This document shows, piece after piece, positions 23,728 through 34,145 of a stretch of 64,000 bases of DNA (position 1 is the first letter of the stretch; every line of letters starts with the position of its first letter). Both the position numbers and the translations under genes were made by a program. This stretch comes from Cryphonectria parasitica EP155 (lineage: Eukaryota > Ascomycota > Sordariomycetes > Diaporthales > Cryphonectriaceae), in the NCBI RefSeq assembly GCF_011745365.1, contig NW_024468919.1:620001-684000 (forward strand). The letters are read 5' to 3'. The notes below the pieces were generated by a model. The model had not been told where the DNA came from, ran no database searches, and saw nothing but the letters and a program-made list of their open reading frames with translations.

Positions 23728-25005
23728 CTTGGACTTCTCCCCCCCTTGCAAGGCAACGATTTCAATAATTTCGACAACAATTCAATGCCAGACTGCTCGA
23801 ACTTCTGATAAATGGTGGAGATCCGATAGAACTTGTGGAAACAGTTGATGCTGCAAGGAGTGGAGTGCTGTTGGTTGAATCACTTAATAATGCCTCGCTG
23901 CGAATGTAAATTGGCTGCCCTTAGATAGATATGACCGGCAAAGGATGAGCCCGCTAAGCCAGATTCTGGATGGCGATATTCTCCTGCTTACTTTTCCTTG
24001 GACTTATTTCCGTCCCTGGTGCGCGTAAGCCCCTGACCGGATTACAGATTGCTCCGGACGGTGAAGCTCCTGCCTGGTATGCCTTTTGTCTAATCTTATC
24101 CCCCTATTCCTTGATAGGTCTTCAAATTCGCATCTGAAAGTGGCAGGCTGATATTTGTTTTCTTCTTTTTCATTTCATTTTTCTCCCATTCGACAGGCTC
24201 TCGGAGGTTTCGGGAGCAGATCATTCTCTTTTCGAAGTCGACTTTTCTATTCTAGAATCTCATACTCTTTGCGACCAACGCCTACACACATCCCTTTCTT
24301 TCTTCCTAGTACTCATTGTCACCGCTACCCATCTTTTTTTCCTTCGTCCCGACCGCCTCACCTTTAATTTTTTCCTCCTTCTCATTTTCTCTGTGAGGCC
24401 ACACACACTCTCACTTTCTCTTTATTTCTTTGCCTCCCTTCCAGCACAGCACCCATCATCAGTGAACCGTTCCCAAATGGAGTTGTCGTGAATGGGGTCT
24501 CCTTACCATCCCTGATAAGCGCCACATCTTCACTTTGACGCGATCAAGTGACAGACAAATTGAGCACCTCTCACGACTACCTTTGTATTTTGGGCGGGGA
24601 AAAGAATAAAGAGCAAAGATGATGAATGAATTTACAATCCAGAGACAAAAGATGTACTCATTTGGAGAAAGTTAGGCTCGCGCCGTTCCGCCTCCTGAGC
24701 CAAGTCATGACGTCAAAGTGATACAGCGTCAGCTCTGGTGGCTACTTAGTACTTTGTGTAGTCCGTGACGACACCATATTGTCCGCTTGGTGTATGTGTT
24801 GATATAAAAGAGCAAACTCGGCATCATTCCAAAGACTTTGTTCCTCTTTCTTTCAAGCACTGCATCAATCACACGGGCTATGCCTCTCAAAACATCATCA
24901 ATACTATCATTATCATTGCTGCTCACGGTATCAACGCGAACTACCAGGGCATTCGTACCTAGATCAACACTTATAGATAGGAAATTACCCATTAGATACA
25001 GAAGC
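23728..25005. other. Intergenic (divergent promoters)
   Basis: Shared upstream region of the ABCC gene (minus) and the NTF2-like gene (plus). It contains long pyrimidine tracts near 24150-24440 (typical of fungal promoters and leaders) and AT-rich DNA near 24600-24660. An in-frame ATG at 24880 may extend the next gene. No separate gene is seen. Confidence 0.6.
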
Positions 25006-25888
25006 ATGGCTACACAGACACCGCCTGTGCGTGCCCAGGGTGTAACTGGTGGCGCTGGAGGCACCCCCTCATTCTCGTCTCTGGGCATCAAAAACACAAA
25101 CATCAACACCGCCCCGGGCGTCCAGCTGACAGAGCAGCATAAGGTCCTGGTTGGTTCCGTATTGGATGTACGCGCGCTCTTCCTCCTACCAGAGAGCCAT
25201 TGGCCCCCTCAAGCATACACCCCGCTGATGAGATCGTAATGTAGCTCTTCGAGGGTAACCCGACGCTCAAGCACTTCAGCGTCTGGTCCCAGGATGCCAC
25301 CTTCACCGACCCCCTTACGGTAGCCACCGGATACCACAAGTACGCTGCACAGTTCTACGGCCTGCCGGCACTCTTCAAGCCCATCGAGCTTCAGAACCAC
25401 CAGGTGACCAGCGCCGGAAATCCGATCGAGTTGGAGATGAGTAACAAGTACGTCGTCAAGGGAATCAAGAAGGAGCAGGTGATAAACTCGATTGTGCGCA
25501 TTCATGTGGGCAGCGATGGCAAGATCGATAAGGTTGAAGACCGTTGGAACGGAAATCTGCCCGACGGCGCAATCAGCGATGTAAGTTCTTTCCTCCTCGG
25601 ATCGCCATGGTATCGAAAGGCAGCTGGATCCCGAACCCATTCGTGTTTCGGGCTGTGAGGACAGAAAACGGTGCTGCGTGGTGGGCCTTTTGCAACTTTA
25701 GCTGGTCGCGACCGTTCCTTTCAGGAGGGCTGTCTCGCCTGGAGGAGGTTATGGATAGTTTAGGGCCTGAGAAGCTGACAATCATGCCACAGGCCTTCCG
25801 CAAGCTGAACGCCGTGACCGTCCCGACATTCGTCAAAGTTCCCAAGACAGAAGAAGAGGATATGAAGATGAAAGCCGAGAGGGAGTAG
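25006..25888 (+). CDS. NTF2-like (SnoaL-like fold) conserved fungal protein
   Basis: Exons 25006-25167, 25245-25580 and 25793-25888 give 197 aa; all junctions are phase 0, with donors GTACGC and GTAAGT. After a flexible Gly/Thr-rich N-terminus, the core starts at the helix VLVGSVLDLFEGNPTLKHF. It continues with WSQDATFTDPLTVATGYHKY and a set of strands ending at DKVEDRWNGNLPDG, the pattern of an NTF2-like cone. A charged tail rich in Glu and Lys ends the protein. The family is widespread in filamentous fungi with no fixed function; small-molecule binding is usual for the fold. An in-frame ATG at 24880 would add 42 residues resembling a targeting presequence (hydrophobic, then Arg-rich, no acids until late). 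The shorter start has the better ATGG context. The gene converges on the regulator below with only 146 bases between stops. Confidence 0.85.
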
Positions 25889-26034
25889 GACAGATCAGTG
25901 TATCAGTGGCGGACTTTGACCATGTTATAAAGGGAATTCGTTATCTTTTCACCATTGTTAGGAAAATAAACGACGGTAGAATTCTTTCGGTTCCCACGTG
26001 AATCTTGCCTCCGATATGCATGGTGTGTGAGGTA

Positions 26035-27414
26035 TCAGATGACAACATCGTCCCTCAGATTGACTCGGTCTAAAGGCCAGAGCATCGCTGGCAGCCATTC
26101 TTTTGGGAGGACCGTTTTGATGGCCCGGATCTCTCGTTTTGCCGTGGAATCCTCGTCATCAGGGGATATTCCGCCGAGCCACCAGACATTGTGCACCTGT
26201 GAGACGGTTGCCCAGAAATGCGCCAGGACGACCAGCGCCCTTGGCCTCTGCAGGCTCAGTAGACCGACGAACCGCGGCGGTATGATCAGAGCAAAAGTTT
26301 GGATTCGTCTGGTGAGGGCGTAGATGGGCTCGCCATCGTTTATGCCCTTCTGGATGCTCCCAACGTAGCTCAACGTCTTTTCGTAGGCCTCTCTGGTCTC
26401 CTCGTCATTCCAGTCATCCCCCGAGGCAACGCGTTGCGTGAGGACGTTGTTGAAGTCCCGCCGCATCTCTGGGCTGAAATAGCTCTGGTCCCTACCAAAG
26501 TGGGGATATGCCGTGGCGACGGTCATCAGGGCGGGGTATTCACCCTCTTTGGCGTCTGAGACGATGGCCTCGACGCTCTGCCAGATGACGGTGCCGGCGC
26601 CACGGCCGAGCTGGAGCCACTCCATAGGCGGCTGGTAGGGGTCTAGACTGCGCTCTCTAAGCATGGCGAAGGAGGTGATGGAGATGAGCAGAGAGCCCAT
26701 GCACACGGCTTCGGCGTTCTCGGCCGAGAGTTTCTGCACCTCGCGGCGCTGGGCAGACAGGGCCGAGATGATATAACTCTGTCTGGCGGCGAAGAGGTCC
26801 CTATCGGTGCTGTGCGAGCTGAGCAGGTTGGTTGCCGAGGTGGCGAGCATAGCGTGCAGCATGTTCTCATGCTGGAGGCTGAGACGGGGAATATGGACGA
26901 CCCACACGTCGCGCCAGTCATCGTGCGGATACATGGGGAACTGCCTGTTCAAGTTTTGGTACCAGTTCTGCAGGAGGCGGTGCTCTAACATGCGGCGGGC
27001 CTTGGACTCGGGCAGGCTGATGCCCTGGTCATCGTCGAGCTGGGCGAACGGGTTTTGGTCGTAAGACCACCTTGGCCAGTGGGCCATGAAGGAGGCTGCT
27101 GCTTGCTCGGGCGGCGTGTTGTGGTGAGAGGAGGAAGGCACCGATGCGCTGCCGGTGGTGGAGGGGGGCGAGGTCCGCGAAGGAGGAGGATTTGGCGAGG
27201 ACGACGGCTTTGACCGTGCTTGCATGGGCCTGAGGGCGTGTTCAGGCCATGTGCAGTCGAAACGGAGACGGGTACAGTTCGTACAGGCGGGCTGAAGCTC
27301 ATCGCACTTGACCCGACGTGCCTTGCACTTCAGACAGCCATTCCTCGACTTTCTGTGGCCGACCTTGGCAGGGCGGTCCCAGTTGGGCATCTGGCTGAAG
27401 CCGTGATTCGCCAT
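26035..27414 (-). CDS. Zn2Cys6 transcription factor
   Basis: Uninterrupted frame of 459 aa. The binuclear zinc cluster has cysteines at 27, 30, 37, 44, 47 and 54 (CX2CX6CX6CX2CX6C), preceded by the basic stretch HRKSRNGC. A Ser/Pro-rich linker (about 60-110) follows, then a helical regulatory domain to the C-terminus of the Fungal_trans_2 kind (the layout of Upc2-like regulators). The fold around HENMLHAMLATSATNLL is characteristic of that class. The protein should bind DNA as a nuclear regulator; its targets are unknown. It is convergent with the NTF2-like gene, so no operon-like relation is implied. The start is the first ATG, ten codons ahead of the basic region, consistent with family members. 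Confidence 0.93.
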   Translation of the reverse strand: MANHGFSQMPNWDRPAKVGHRKSRNGCLKCKARRVKCDELQPACTNCTRLRFDCTWPEHALRPMQARSKPSSSPNPPPSRTSPPSTTGSASVPSSSHHNTPPEQAAASFMAHWPRWSYDQNPFAQLDDDQGISLPESKARRMLEHRLLQNWYQNLNRQFPMYPHDDWRDVWVVHIPRLSLQHENMLHAMLATSATNLLSSHSTDRDLFAARQSYIISALSAQRREVQKLSAENAEAVCMGSLLISITSFAMLRERSLDPYQPPMEWLQLGRGAGTVIWQSVEAIVSDAKEGEYPALMTVATAYPHFGRDQSYFSPEMRRDFNNVLTQRVASGDDWNDEETREAYEKTLSYVGSIQKGINDGEPIYALTRRIQTFALIIPPRFVGLLSLQRPRALVVLAHFWATVSQVHNVWWLGGISPDDEDSTAKREIRAIKTVLPKEWLPAMLWPLDRVNLRDDVVI

Positions 27415-28272
27415 GGTCGCAAGACAAGTCGACGAGCTGGGTCCTGTTCGCTCGAGGACGGTGTAGAAGATGGGGAATACGATTCTCGAGCCTTGGGCCG
27501 TCTGAGGATTGTGCTTGCGTTGTATGATGAAAAGAATACTTCACCACACCCTCGGACGCTGCTCTATGAACCAAGACAAACCGAGTGGCTGTCTGCCTTG
27601 ATGTCGTAGATGGAGCGATTCTTTATCCCAAAAAAACCAAAAGCTATGACCTGCTCAAATGTACGAGATCCGCAGCACGGCAAACAAACCAAGTGTTCCC
27701 AGGCCGGGTATGACTTAAAAAGCAGAAGACCTCCCTCTTAAAAAGAAATAACAAAACAACCGAAAAAAAAAAAACCCCTCCCACCAAAACCCAATCGTCA
27801 AGAGGCAAATGAAAGGCGTAGCTTGCGTATACGAACTGATCAATCACACAAACTGTCGGAGATGAAGACGACCAGGTGCAGTGTTGTACCAGGACAGAGG
27901 GGCCATGTTGTGCTATCGTCGTGAGTCGTGCATGTCGTGCGTGAACGGATGGCATGGCACGGCGCGCAGTGATGCCTCGCTACAGGAGCCAAGGTGGCAG
28001 TGCACGGAAGCTCAGCTGCAGGCAGGCATTGGGGGCAAGTGGCCTGTAGCAAGTAAACAGCGTATTAGTCATCACTTTTTAGGGAAGGCACTGCCAAGTG
28101 TTCGTCAGCTGGACACTAAGTCCAGTATGCAGAGGAAGCCCCCCCCCGCCCCCGTTTCCCCTTGTCACTTCCCTTGGACATTTATCTACTGCACTACTGT
28201 ACTTTGTATCAGGGGAGGCAACTTTTGATTTTGAAGTCAAGCAATCAGTCAACCATCACCAGGCTATCAAAA
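27415..28272. other. Intergenic
   Basis: Promoter of the Zn2Cys6 gene (its leader is near 27420-27600) and 3' region of the ferric reductase. It has A-rich and C-rich homopolymers (A near 27765, C near 28140). No gene is seen. Confidence 0.6.
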
Positions 28273-30474
28273 TTACTCTAACCTGTCATCACATACAAGC
28301 CTTACAGCGCCCCTGCTGTCACCACCCCACACTTTGCTGGCCTCGTTGCGACCTGCCACCGCCCTTCTCAAATCTCCGATCATCCCGCCAGGACCACTTG
28401 CGTATACTGTCGTCGAACCTTGAGTGACTGAGCTAGTAAAGGCCTCGACAATCCCACGCAGCTTGGGTCTCCTCTGATCAGGAACCTGGGTACTAATTGG
28501 GTGATGGTGAGAGATGTCGTTGCAGTCACAGCCCGAGCCACCTCCACCTGCGTCTCCATCCACTTTTGGAGATGATGATGGTAATGACGACGACGACAAC
28601 GAGGAGGAGCTCGACTGGTGGTGAGCTTTCTCTCTCGTGATGTACACGTCGACATGGATCCCGTGTGAGCACCTAGCGCTCTGGATCTCTTCGAGCTCGT
28701 TTTCGACCCACCTCACATCCACATCCTTCCTTACTGCCCATACCAGCTCGACCTTTCTCCCCTTCCTCGGCCTGTCCCTCACAAGCCTCAGCAACACCGG
28801 CAGCACAAAGGTGATGCCAGTGCCGCCGGCGATACACAGCACGTTCGAGCCAGAAGGCAGGTCGCTGACCATATCCAGACCATATGGACCTGTCATGACT
28901 ACAGGCGTGGTGATCTCGCCAACCTGCGCCATCTTCTCATCGGCCGCCGCTGCAGCACGCACTGCAGCATGCTTTGTCGAGGCGATCTGTGCAAGCTTTT
29001 TGGTCTCGCCTTTCCTCGCCCGGATCACGTACGAATGCCTTACGCGCCCTGCACTGTCTGCGACCGGCAGGGAGAGGGGCGTCATGGGGTGGCTTTGCCA
29101 AACACTGCCCTCAGGGAAGCACAGATAAAAATGCTGACCTGCCTGCCAGGGCTGTTGCACATGTTCAAAATCCAGCCTGACAACATCGCCTGCCTCCTCA
29201 TCCGTCCAGTGTGTCAGTCGTGCCGGGACGGACTCGAATCCCCATCTCGCCTTGGCAGGGAGCCACTGGTAGTGCAGCAGCGCTGTCCGCACCATTCTGC
29301 CCAGTCGGTCGACAAACCACAACAGGATCCCGGGGATAAGGAAGCACTGCAGCTGCTCCCAGTGGCCGATGAGAGCCCCTATATAGACCATAGCCAAGAC
29401 ATAGTGCGCCTTGCGGAAGAACTCGTACCCGGTCAGCCTGATGCCCAGCGGCGTAGCAAGCACGCAGAGCAGGACCAGCAGCCCCAGCGCTACGAAACCC
29501 CACTGGATGTACGGCTCAGCGGCGAGCTCATTCCACGTCGTCGGCTGTGGCTGGTAGAGGCGGGCCTCAACGACTATCCAACCGAGGGTGTGTACGCTGG
29601 ACTGGATCAGGATCATGTACCCCACCCAGCGGTGCAGGAACAGGAAGCTCTGGTAAGGGATGCCCGTGATGAGGCTCAGCAAGGACTCTCGGCTGCCGAG
29701 CAGCACCGACAGCGGGGTGAGTGCGTACGCGAGCACACCAACGCGGTCTGCAAAGGGTCCTAGTGACGTGCGGGTGTTGTGGAGGCCTGGCGACCCCTTG
29801 ACCGGTGTGATCCACGTCTTGTAGACGATGCCGGCGAAGCTCAAGATGACCAGGTATGCGGCGAGGATCAGCAGTACCACCACCTGGAGCCGAGTGACGT
29901 GGCCTAGGATTCGCGGCGCGAAGTCGGGGAGGAGATACTTCCTGAGCAGGGACGATGTGCTCTGGCGCAGTCGCTCAATGCCACCAACATGGGACCTATC
30001 TTGCTGCGCCTCCATGCTGGTTGTTGGTGTTGTTGTTGTTCGTGCTTGGTTTGGTGCTGCAGCCTTGTCATCTCTACCAGCTGCGGGGATCCGTCGAGAA
30101 ATGCCCCATAGCAGCAATGTGCCGAGGATCGATGCCCAAAAAATACCAGTGTACAGGATTCCGACGTCGTGCCCGTGATAGACGACATCAAGGTACTCGC
30201 ACGAGCCGGCATCGCTTGTGCAGGGGATGATGCGGTCTGCGTAGCCCCAGTGGTGCTGCGTGTTACTTGAATTTGCATCGGTAAAGTTCTGTATGTGCGC
30301 CCGCGCGGCCACCCAGCTCTGCCAGACCATGATGAAGAAAAAAGAAGGTGATGATGATGGGTGCGGTGATGGTGGTACAGTTGTGTTCCGGGCCAACGCC
30401 TGTGCCTGTGGGAATTGGCCGGGAAAGCAGCAGAAAGACGAGGAGGAGGAGAAAAGAAGGAGATATCTGAACAT
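28273..30474 (-). CDS. Ferric/cupric reductase (FRE family)
   Basis: Uninterrupted frame of 733 aa from ATG 30474. The frame is open 61 codons further up, but this ATG begins a plausible signal peptide (hydrophobic run, then AQALA near residue 27). An N-terminal extracellular part contains two Cys. One helix lies at about 107-125, followed by a low-complexity loop, then the ferric reductase membrane domain (about 195-390) with the bis-heme histidines H281, H295, H357 and H371. The FAD-binding site is at HPMT (462-465) and the NADPH-binding loop is GGTGITFVLPVL (about 550-561). A Ser/Asp/Gly-rich insert (about 610-660) precedes the terminal ASGPGG motif. The enzyme moves electrons from cytosolic NADPH across the plasma membrane to reduce Fe(III) or Cu(II). 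It is divergent from the Ctr copper transporter, which would take up the Cu(I) produced. Confidence 0.94.
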   Translation of the reverse strand: MFRYLLLFSSSSSFCCFPGQFPQAQALARNTTVPPSPHPSSSPSFFFIMVWQSWVAARAHIQNFTDANSSNTQHHWGYADRIIPCTSDAGSCEYLDVVYHGHDVGILYTGIFWASILGTLLLWGISRRIPAAGRDDKAAAPNQARTTTTPTTSMEAQQDRSHVGGIERLRQSTSSLLRKYLLPDFAPRILGHVTRLQVVVLLILAAYLVILSFAGIVYKTWITPVKGSPGLHNTRTSLGPFADRVGVLAYALTPLSVLLGSRESLLSLITGIPYQSFLFLHRWVGYMILIQSSVHTLGWIVVEARLYQPQPTTWNELAAEPYIQWGFVALGLLVLLCVLATPLGIRLTGYEFFRKAHYVLAMVYIGALIGHWEQLQCFLIPGILLWFVDRLGRMVRTALLHYQWLPAKARWGFESVPARLTHWTDEEAGDVVRLDFEHVQQPWQAGQHFYLCFPEGSVWQSHPMTPLSLPVADSAGRVRHSYVIRARKGETKKLAQIASTKHAAVRAAAAADEKMAQVGEITTPVVMTGPYGLDMVSDLPSGSNVLCIAGGTGITFVLPVLLRLVRDRPRKGRKVELVWAVRKDVDVRWVENELEEIQSARCSHGIHVDVYITREKAHHQSSSSSLSSSSLPSSSPKVDGDAGGGGSGCDCNDISHHHPISTQVPDQRRPKLRGIVEAFTSSVTQGSTTVYASGPGGMIGDLRRAVAGRNEASKVWGGDSRGAVRLVCDDRLE

Positions 30475-31491
30475 GCGATAGTTAGGTCTCAGTCTCCCCC
30501 CAAAAAGGAGGGCAGACGCTCTTTGAAGCCTCAACCACCTTAAGGCCAGATGCTTGCTGTCCGAGCAACTTTCCGCCCAGGCCCCATGATGAGCATGTTT
30601 CTTTTCCTCATCCACCAGGATCACGATGTTTCCGATACCCCCCCGCGAAAGACACACCTTGAGTCCGAGGCTCTAGGCCCATTTGTTTCGTTTTTATGCC
30701 GCCCACTCCTCTCTCTCTCTCTCTCTCTACCCTTGATACCGAGTCGTGCACAAACCCTCTCCCGAAAACTTGCTCGGCTCCACACCCGGGGCACCGGCGC
30801 CGGGACATTGTCTTGCACTAATTAATCTCATTCACCCGCGCTAGGTAACGCAACATTCTCTTCATCACGGAGGGGAAATGGAGGAGAAAGAAAAATTGAA
30901 GTAACAATACTTCAGAAAACCATCATCGAGCTAGTCTGAGCAAGTTTTCTCTCCAGGCCTGTTGCCCTCGCTGCTTACCCTGTGTGAGGATCCAGGCTCA
31001 ATGAGGGACTGTCGTTAATCATCTTGCACGTACTCCACTGGACTGGTCTTGCTAAGGTGAGGTTTCTCTACACTGCCAATGCTTGGCGAAGCAGAAGATC
31101 CACGACGCCAGGCAAAGCCGGAACGGCGGACTTGAGCACGTTTTTGACTCTTGGCTCAATATTTACTCCAACACGAATGCTGCCCCTGTTTTTTCCCTTT
31201 CATTAGAATGCTATTTGTCACCAATGCCCCGTGCCGGTGTTAGTTGTCACGGCTGTGCTTCCTTTGACGGAGACGGACAAGTGTGAACAAGCTGTTCGAC
31301 CCTTCATTTCTTCACCTCGCTCTTCAAGAGTCTTGCAACCCCCCCAGCACTCTCAACTTCACTGCTATAAGATCAGAGGCCACTTCGTACACTCCGAAGA
31401 TTGGCTTTGAGTCATCCATCAGACACAAGTTTTCCCCAATACAACAAGGATTCCAGAACCCACATTCGGATAATCATCAACAGCCGCCAAG
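30475..31491. promoter_or_regulatory. Shared divergent promoter, reductase and Ctr
   Basis: About 1.0 kb between the two start codons of a reductase and a copper transporter. The core GAGCAA/TTGCTC occurs three times (30563-30568, 30770-30775 inverted, 30938-30943), all in the reductase-proximal half. This resembles the core of the copper-response element TTTGCTC(A) of fungal Mac1/Cuf1-type regulators, but no copy is a full match. A (CT)n tract lies at about 30709-30729. Copper or iron control is an inference. Confidence 0.4.
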
Positions 31492-32324
31492 ATGGACATG
31501 GAAATGAGCTCAAGGACGTGTAACCAGTCGGTAAGTGCATGTGGAAGAGTTGTTCCAGATTGATTACACACCGAGTCTGACATGAGAACCCGATAGATGC
31601 TGTGGAACTGGTACACCATCGACTCGTGTAAGCATAATTATTCATCTCTTGAATATCCTCTGGTTCTTTCAGAAGAGCTAGAGAATTCATTGAATTCTAG
31701 GAACGTGCGACTAGGTGATGTTGAAATCCGACACTAATCCCACCTCCTTTTTGCACCAAAGGTTTCATTGCAGAGTCATGGCATGTCGGCAGCAATGGCG
31801 CCTTCGCGGCCACGTGCATTGGCACCGTCCTCTTAGTGATGGTAATGGAAGCCCTGCGACGCCTCGGTAGAGAGTTTGATGACTGGATCCTACGAAGCTT
31901 CCAGGCTGGGGCGGCAGCAGCCACCAGCCTCGACCTTTCATTCCTGACACCAGACCCTCTCGCACAACACCAAAAGAACGACGACGGGTCGACCAAGGCC
32001 GCGAGCAAGACCACAATTACCGCAACGGGTCAGATGCAGGCAAGCCGAGCGGTTATGTTTCGTGCATCGCCGTTGCAGCAGGCTATCCGAGCTATCATCC
32101 ACGCGATGTCCCTGGGTGTCGCTTATCTTGTGATGCTGCTGGTCATGAGCTATAATGGCTATGTGATCATATGTGTGATCATTGGCGGCGGGCTTGGAAA
32201 ATTCTTCTGTGACTGGATGACAAGGCGAATCATTGTGAAGAGCGAAGGAATGAAAATAGGGAGTGATGAGGAGGAGAACACGGCTGTCGGAGGAATCGAG
32301 GAGCCCAGCGTGTGCTGTGGGTAG
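31492..32324 (+). CDS. Ctr-type copper transporter
   Basis: Exons 31492-31530, 31597-31627 and 31762-32324 give 210 aa. The 31-nt middle exon codes for MLWNWYTIDS and is fixed by phase on both sides (GTAAGT and GTAAGC donors, TAG and AAG acceptors). The N-terminus MDMEM is a short Met motif of the kind that hands Cu(I) to the pore. It is followed by WNWYTIDSCFIAESWHV, a fungal Ctr signature. Helix 1 is at about 34-53. A cytosolic loop of about 80 residues follows. Helices 2 and 3 are joined closely, with the pore motif MLLVM (MxxxM) in helix 2 and GGGLGKFF (GxxxG packing) in helix 3. The tail ends in Cys-Cys, a possible Cu(I) release site. Ctr proteins act as trimers at the plasma or vacuolar membrane. 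Divergent from the reductase and convergent with the SDR gene (135 bases apart). Confidence 0.93.
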
Positions 32325-32458
32325 GTAAGGGAACGAGGAGGAGCCCATCTTCGCGAGCTGTTTCCTTGCGAGAGTAATGAAATGGAAATGAAAAAAAAAA
32401 AAAAAAATAAGAAGAAGAAAAGGCTTTAGGATTGTCGATCATGAGAGGCTAGGATCAG

Positions 32459-34145
32459 TCAAGCCTTGACCGCCACGCCCACTGCGCCCAGCTTGCGAAT
32501 CTCCTCAGCCAGGGCGACGCTGTTGCGGTAATACTTGGCCACGACCTTGCTATTCATCCCAACCTTGCCTTTGCTGCCCACCCCCAACTTTGCTACCTCC
32601 TCTGCATGCTGCCCCTGCTCGTGGTTCCAGTCGAGGAGCTCCTGGCACATGCCATCGAGGGTCGTCAGCACACCGCGGTACCCAAGACCGCCCTGGTCGA
32701 CAGGCCTACAAGCTGCATCCATGTTCCCAACGAGGTGCGTGCAGATCGAAAACAGGCCTGGCTCCAGGTAAACAACGGCGCCTGGGAGGGCTGGCAGGAT
32801 CCTTCGCAGCCAGGGCAGCCGCGCGGGGAGCAGGTTGTAGAACTCGACGGCGTAGGCCAGTAGCAGCATGGGAGCGGGCGGGACCTCGAGCAGACGGAAG
32901 GGTGTGCAAGACAGCGTCGCAATGACGTTGTGGAGGTCGCCGTAGTAGATGGGCGGGTTTGGATCGGTCACGCAGAACGGGCGGCCAGCCTGGGGCGAGA
33001 CAGAGGACCCGGGCTCCGCGAGGATGGCCTCGAACTGCAGGTGGGCTACGGCACAGTTGACGCCGTGCACGAAGCTCTGGATGATATGTGAGACCCACCT
33101 AGGAATATAGTTAGCCATTGGTTATCAGGATATCAGAAACGACAGAAAGATAAATTTCAGGCGAAGTAAGGGGGAAAAAAGAGTCTGCTTACTGTGGATA
33201 TGTCTGCATATTCAGTGGCGAGCCGATCAGGTTATCAGTAGGATGGCCGTACACCCCGTTTGCAGGTCGGATGCAGCCCGTCCTGAGCTGATCTCCATTA
33301 GCACCACATACGATCCTCTCAGCCTTGGCTTTTGAAGCAGGGTAGTTGCCAAAGAAATCATGGTGAGGCCGCAGCGGGCGAAAGAAGTCAGACTCGTCCA
33401 AAACCTGCGAGAAGTAGCGGGGGAAATCTCGCCCTTTCGTAAAGGGGTTCGTCCAGAACTCCACAGGCCGGATGGCGATGGAGGCGCTGGACGTAGCGAT
33501 TAAGACATCAGCGCCCGCCCGCCGTGCCGCAGCAACCACGTGCTCGGTACCTAGAACGTTGACGGACTCGCAGAAGCCATTGACGAGCTCAGAGCGCGCC
33601 GAAGGGATGATCACCGCTGCCGTGTGAAAGACAGTCAGCGGCAGACTGGCAACAGAGTCATCCCACGGCGCGGCGAATGCAGCCTCGGTAGACGTGGCTG
33701 ACGAGATGTCCGCCTTTTGGAAGTCCACCTTGGCGGCCCGCCCGCTGAGCATGTCGGCCCGGTGCGGCGCCTGAAAGTCGACAATGCGGATGCTGCTGGG
33801 AGGCTGGCCCCTCTCTAGAAGTTGCAGGACGATGTACCCGCCAACGAGACCCGATCCGCCCGTGATGATATATCGGCGGTGCTGCTTTGGCGGCAGCTGG
33901 GATGCATATGAGGCAGTGGTGATGGGATTCTTGGAGAGGCGGGCATATGTGTTCTTGATCTCTGACCGCGTCCACCGTCGAGAAATAAGCTTTGCGAAGT
34001 CTGACGGTGTGGCGCTGAGGAGGCGGTTGAGGTTGACGATGTAATAGAACAGCAGTAACATTAGCAAGAGGATAAATGCCAGGAGGGTGGTGAAACACGT
34101 GGTTGTGTCCACGCTGAGGCCGTAGCTTGCCATCGCTTCCATCAT
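32459..34145 (-). CDS. Membrane-anchored 3beta-HSD-like SDR
   Basis: Exons 34145-33193 and 33098-32459 give 530 aa; the intron is phase 2, GTAAGC to TAG, with a GGCTAAC branch site. A transmembrane anchor lies at about 18-37. The extended SDR Rossmann fold begins at YIITGGSGLVGGY (92-104), and the catalytic pair Y268/K272 is in NYPASK. The context ATSSAS near 218-223 supplies the Ser. The family includes sterol-4-alpha-carboxylate 3-dehydrogenase (Erg26) and 3beta-hydroxysteroid dehydrogenases, which oxidise a 3-hydroxyl with NAD(P). It is longer than Erg26 (about 350-400 aa) and has an unusual anchor, so a specific sterol role is not assured; a secondary-metabolite substrate is possible. Two ATGs open the frame; the first is used. 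Convergent with the Ctr gene. Confidence 0.88.

Noticed and set aside
28969..29763. 264-codon plus-strand open frame
   Set aside because: Antisense to the ferric reductase, whose heme, FAD and NADPH motifs are on the minus strand.
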